From: JBGOUV01 sp041477815
GTDB taxonomy: Bacteria > Acidobacteriota > Terriglobia > Bryobacterales > JACQDG01
Direction: 5' to 3'
NCBI GenBank assembly: GCA_041477815.1
Contig: JBGOUV010000136.1
Span: 1-15,637 of the forward strand
DNA length: 15,637 bases
Made by a program: the position numbers and the translations under genes. Below, piece by piece: positions 13,433 to 15,637 of this stretch. The notes beneath the pieces are model-generated. The model was not told the DNA's origin. It made no database searches and saw nothing but the letters and a program-made list of their open reading frames with translations. The first letter of the stretch is position 1. Each line of letters starts with the position of its first letter.

Positions 13433-14053
13433 TTAGCGCGGAGGACTGATGGTGGGGGCTCCGGCGCTGATCACGGTGGGCGTCGGGGCAGGCGTCGGGG
13501 TGGGGGTAGGCGATGGGGAGGAACTCTTACCCCGGGTGGCGGCGATGATCCCGCCGGCGGCCCCGGCGCCGATGACGGCCACGATGGCCAGGATCTTGCC
13601 GCCGCCGGCGCCGGCCGCGGCGGCCGCACCGAGCGCATTGGTTTGGGTGATGGTGGCGCTGGCGGTCTGACCCTGGTGCGAGGCGCTTACCCGGATCTCC
13701 ATCTTGCCGGACACGCCGTTGGGACGCAGCCCGGTGGCCACGGCCTTGCCCTGCGCGTCGGTGGTGACGGTCATGCTGGTGGCGCCGTTGGCGAAGGTCC
13801 CGCTGGCGCCGCGGTCAGGCAGCGCGAACAGCACCACCGCCCCGGCGATCGGCCGGTTGTTCTCGTCCGTCACCTGGACGATGGGCTCACGGGCCGTGCG
13901 TTGCCGGACGTTGTTAATGGCGCCCTCGCCCTCCAGGATCGAAATCTTGAGCTTGGAAGCGCCTTCCTGTGCGCGTGGGGCGGACCATAGCGGGCTCACC
14001 CCGGAAACAATCAACCACTGGACCAGCGCGATCGAGAGCCATTTGCCCGGCAT
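13433..14053 (-). CDS. Exported Ig-like (Big-1-like) protein with membrane segment and Pro/Thr tail
   Basis: The protein has 206 residues from ATG 14053, which follows GGGAGG. The same frame stays open to 15277, but that extension is merely the complement of the MATE gene. A signal peptide (MPGKWLSIALVQWLIVSGVSPLWSA) precedes one Ig-like domain, about 35-137. This domain carries the invasin/Big-1-type pattern 'REPIVQVTDENNRPIAGAVVLF' and 'TDAQGKAVATGL', ending in 'ASATITQTN'. A Gly/Ala-rich hydrophobic segment (153-172, KILAIVAVIGAGAAGGIIAA), a basic RGK and a TPTPTPTPAPTPT tail follow. A protein held in a membrane by the late segment is plausible. It is the first gene of the exported-protein operon and lies 45 bp from the divergent MATE gene. 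Confidence 0.85.
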   Translation of the reverse strand: MPGKWLSIALVQWLIVSGVSPLWSAPRAQEGASKLKISILEGEGAINNVRQRTAREPIVQVTDENNRPIAGAVVLFALPDRGASGTFANGATSMTVTTDAQGKAVATGLRPNGVSGKMEIRVSASHQGQTASATITQTNALGAAAAAGAGGGKILAIVAVIGAGAAGGIIAATRGKSSSPSPTPTPTPAPTPTVISAGAPTISPPR

Positions 14054-14083
14054 CGTCCCGCCTCCCTGGATGTCCGATTCAGT

Positions 14084-14113
14084 ATTATGGCGTAAGAGAT
14101 GTCCATCCTGCAA
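14084..14113 (-). promoter_or_regulatory. Candidate promoter for the exported-protein operon
   Basis: On the - strand TTGCAG (14108-14113) and CATAAT (14084-14089) are 18 bp apart, about 30 bases upstream of ATG 14053. The -35 falls within the first codons of the divergent MATE gene, as expected for a 45-bp intergenic gap. On the + strand the overlapping TATTAT (14083-14088) could serve the MATE gene with an almost leaderless transcript. Both are by-eye matches. Confidence 0.35.
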
Positions 14114-15457
14114 GCCCTGCGGCTGGAACTGCCGCCAATGTTGCGGCTGGCCGGCCCGGTGGTGCTGACCGAGCTGGGCTGGATGGCCATGGGGCTGGTC
14201 GACACCATGATGGTGGGGCGGGTGAGCGCGGCGGCTCTCGGCGGGGTGGGCATTGGCTCGGCCATCTTCTATACGGTGGCCATCTTTGGGGCCGGACTCC
14301 TGTTGGGACTGGATACGCTGGTGTCGCAGGCGTTCGGGGCCGGCGACGTGGAGGACTGCCACCGCTCGCTGCTGAGCGGCGTGTACCTGACCCTGCCGCT
14401 GACCCCGCTTTTGATGGCGGTGCTGTGGGTGGCGGCGCGGCTGCTGCCGGCGTTTCACGTGAGGCCGGAGGTGGTGGCCGAGGCGGTCCCCTACCTCTAC
14501 GCCATTACCTGGAGCGTTTTTCCGCAGGTGCTGTTCTTCGGAGTGCGGCGGTATCTGCAGTCGATGAACCTGGTGATGCCGGTGCTGTTCGCCCTGCTGA
14601 CGGCCAACCTGGTGAACGTCGGGGCGAACTGGGTGCTGATCTTCGGGCACTGGGGCGCTCCGGCGATGGGAGCGGCCGGGGCGGGGTGGGCCACCTGTGC
14701 CTCGCGAGCGTACATGGCCGCGTTGATGCTGGGCTACGTCCTCTATTACGACCGGCGGCAGCACGTCCGCCTGGAGCACGTCTCCTGGCGGCCGGACTGG
14801 CGGCGACTCCGGGACCTGGTGCGACTGGGGTTGCCGGCCGCCCTGCAGATGACCGGCGAGGTGGGGGTGTTCGCCACGGCGGCCACGCTGCTGGGACGGC
14901 TGGAGAAGGAATCGCTGGCGGCGCACCAGATCGCCATCAACATGGCCTCGTTCACCTTCATGGCGCCGCTGGGGATCAGCGCGGCGGCGGCGGTGCGGGT
15001 GGGCCAGGGAATCGGGCGCGGGGATCCGGCCGGAGCGGCCCGCGCCGGGTGGACCGCCCTGTTGCTGGGCGCCACCTTCATGAGTTTGGCCGGGTTGTGC
15101 CTGTGGCTGTTTCCGAGGCACATACTGAGGCTGTTTAGCGGCGATGCGATGGTGGTGGAGCGCGGCGTTCCGCTGCTGCTGGTGGCGGCGGTGTTCCAGT
15201 TGTTCGACGGGCTGCAGGTGGTGGCCACCGGAGCGTTGCGCGGCGCCGGCGACACCCATACCGCCATGATCACGCACCTGCTGGCCTATTGGGTGGTGGG
15301 ATTGCCGCTTGGCTGGGTACTATGTTTTAGACTTGGGTATGGAGCCCCGGGGATGTGGTCGGGTCTGTGTCTGGCGCTGATTCTGGCCGGGATCGTGCTG
15401 TCGGCGGCGTGGTACAGAGCAGTGGCCAGTGGCCAGTCCGGACAAACCGGCGGCTAG
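14099..15457 (+). CDS. MATE-family multidrug/cation antiporter (NorM-like)
   Basis: A 452-residue protein of about 12 membrane segments in two homologous halves, the normal MATE size. The first half starts 'LRLAGPVVLTELGWMAMGLVDTMMVGRVSAAALGGVGIGSA' and includes 'GLDTLVSQAFGAGD'. The second starts 'LVRLGLPAALQMTGEVGVFATAATLLGRLEKESLAAHQIAINMAS' and includes 'GISAAAAVRVGQGIGRGDPAGA' and 'FDGLQVVATGALRGAGDT'. These are hallmark MATE segments. Members export drugs or metabolites in exchange for Na+ or H+; the substrate here cannot be read. The start at ATG 14099 has only a weak site (TAAGAG). The last residues (VASGQSGQTGG) are encoded by a repeat cluster rather than by typical family sequence, so the original stop was probably a little different. 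Confidence 0.95.
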   Translation: MSILQALRLELPPMLRLAGPVVLTELGWMAMGLVDTMMVGRVSAAALGGVGIGSAIFYTVAIFGAGLLLGLDTLVSQAFGAGDVEDCHRSLLSGVYLTLPLTPLLMAVLWVAARLLPAFHVRPEVVAEAVPYLYAITWSVFPQVLFFGVRRYLQSMNLVMPVLFALLTANLVNVGANWVLIFGHWGAPAMGAAGAGWATCASRAYMAALMLGYVLYYDRRQHVRLEHVSWRPDWRRLRDLVRLGLPAALQMTGEVGVFATAATLLGRLEKESLAAHQIAINMASFTFMAPLGISAAAAVRVGQGIGRGDPAGAARAGWTALLLGATFMSLAGLCLWLFPRHILRLFSGDAMVVERGVPLLLVAAVFQLFDGLQVVATGALRGAGDTHTAMITHLLAYWVVGLPLGWVLCFRLGYGAPGMWSGLCLALILAGIVLSAAWYRAVASGQSGQTGG

Positions 15458-15520
15458 CGGCTAGTGTCCAGGCCGGACGAAGGAGTGGCCCGTGTCCAGT
15501 GGCCAGTCCGGACAAACCAG
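15421..15520. repeat. Degenerate direct-repeat cluster across the MATE stop codon
   Basis: A 23-bp word beginning CCAGTGGCCAGTCCGGACAA is present identically at 15426-15448 and 15496-15518, a period of 70 bp. Partial variants (GTGTCCAGGCCGGAC at 15464-15478) lie between them, and a GGCTAGCGGCTAG string covers the MATE stop (TAG 15455-15457). The words GGCCAGT and GTCCGGAC recur in direct and inverted form, so hairpins are possible, but no T-run follows. Confidence 0.75.
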
Positions 15521-15575
15521 GAGGGCGTCCCAGACCTAGTTGAAGGTGGCTAGGCGGCGGTGGCGCCGGTTTCGA

Positions 15576-15612
15576 TAGAATCCGGTTGCCAAACAAGACC
15601 CCGAAAAAGGAG
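15576..15612 (+). promoter_or_regulatory. Candidate -10 and ribosome site for the gene at the window end
   Basis: AAAGGAG at 15606-15612 lies 9 bases before GTG 15622 and is a convincing ribosome site. TAGAAT at 15576-15581 is a -10-like hexamer in a locally less GC-rich stretch; no good -35 is found at 16-18 bp. Confidence 0.4.
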
Positions 15613-15621
15613 CCAACCGCC

Positions 15622-15637
15622 GTGAAGAAAATGTACC
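15622..15637 (+). CDS. Start of a further gene, cut by the window end
   Basis: Only the first five codons are visible from GTG 15622 (reading M-K-K-M-Y). They are accepted as a probable gene start because of the AAAGGAG site and the Lys-rich opening, which could be a signal-peptide n-region. An in-frame ATG at 15631 is an alternative start. The product cannot be identified. Confidence 0.4.

Noticed and set aside
14054..15277. Long N-terminal extension of the Ig-like protein frame
   Set aside because: It is the complement of the MATE gene and is rich in His, Gln and Arg; ATG 14053 with GGGAGG and a signal peptide is the real start.

Overview
The window is GC-rich, densely packed bacterial DNA and most likely comes from an acidobacterium of the Solibacter/Bryobacter type. 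The best taxonomic clue is the C-terminal region of the secreted SBBP-propeller protein (5349-7340). It looks like the 'Solibacter uncharacterized C-terminal domain' (TIGR03437-like), which is strongly expanded in that group. The many exported Ig-like and propeller proteins and the intergenic palindromic repeats fit this. The assignment rests on recognising families by eye; no search was run.

Region 1 (1-3627, + strand) is the end of a cytochrome c maturation (System I) operon: a zinc-ribbon protein cut by the window edge, an exported and C-terminally anchored protein with a carboxypeptidase-regulatory-like (CnaB-like) domain, then ccmA, ccmB, ccmC and a small ccmD. Genes overlap by 1-4 bp or lie a few bases apart. 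The first two genes are not part of the textbook ccm set, and the second carries a 78-bp palindromic repeat inside its signal-peptide region.

Region 2 (3631-5126, - strand) is a compact three-gene unit of unknown function: a small, possibly winged-helix protein, a three-TM membrane protein and a one-TM protein. It runs tail-to-tail into ccmD with only 3 bp between the stop codons.

Region 3 (5127-8638) has a repeat-bearing gap with an apparent C-terminal remnant of a RelE-type toxin (+ strand), then two - strand genes. These encode the secreted seven-repeat SBBP propeller protein and a Tat-signal-bearing PLP enzyme of the SelA-like fold. Short TAGC/ATTAG repeat words lie on both sides of the propeller gene.

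Region 4 (8903-9797) holds a YihY/BrkB-family membrane protein (+) followed by a long, nearly perfect inverted repeat at the convergent gene ends.

Region 5 (9809-14053, - strand) is a three-gene operon of exported proteins: an Ig-like protein with a late membrane segment and a Pro/Thr tail, a small propeller-like protein, and an 879-residue protein of repeated HYDIN/ASPM-type Ig-like ('choice-of-anchor D') modules. It is probably a cell-surface or periplasmic module of unknown role.

Region 6 (14099-15637, + strand) is a MATE-family efflux transporter divergent from region 5. Its last codons and stop lie in a degenerate direct-repeat cluster, which is followed by the first codons of another gene cut by the window end.

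I found no rRNA, tRNA, CRISPR array, transposase or phage gene. The most unusual items are the in-frame palindromic element in region 1, the toxin remnant, the two uncharacterised three-gene operons and the exported SelA-fold enzyme.
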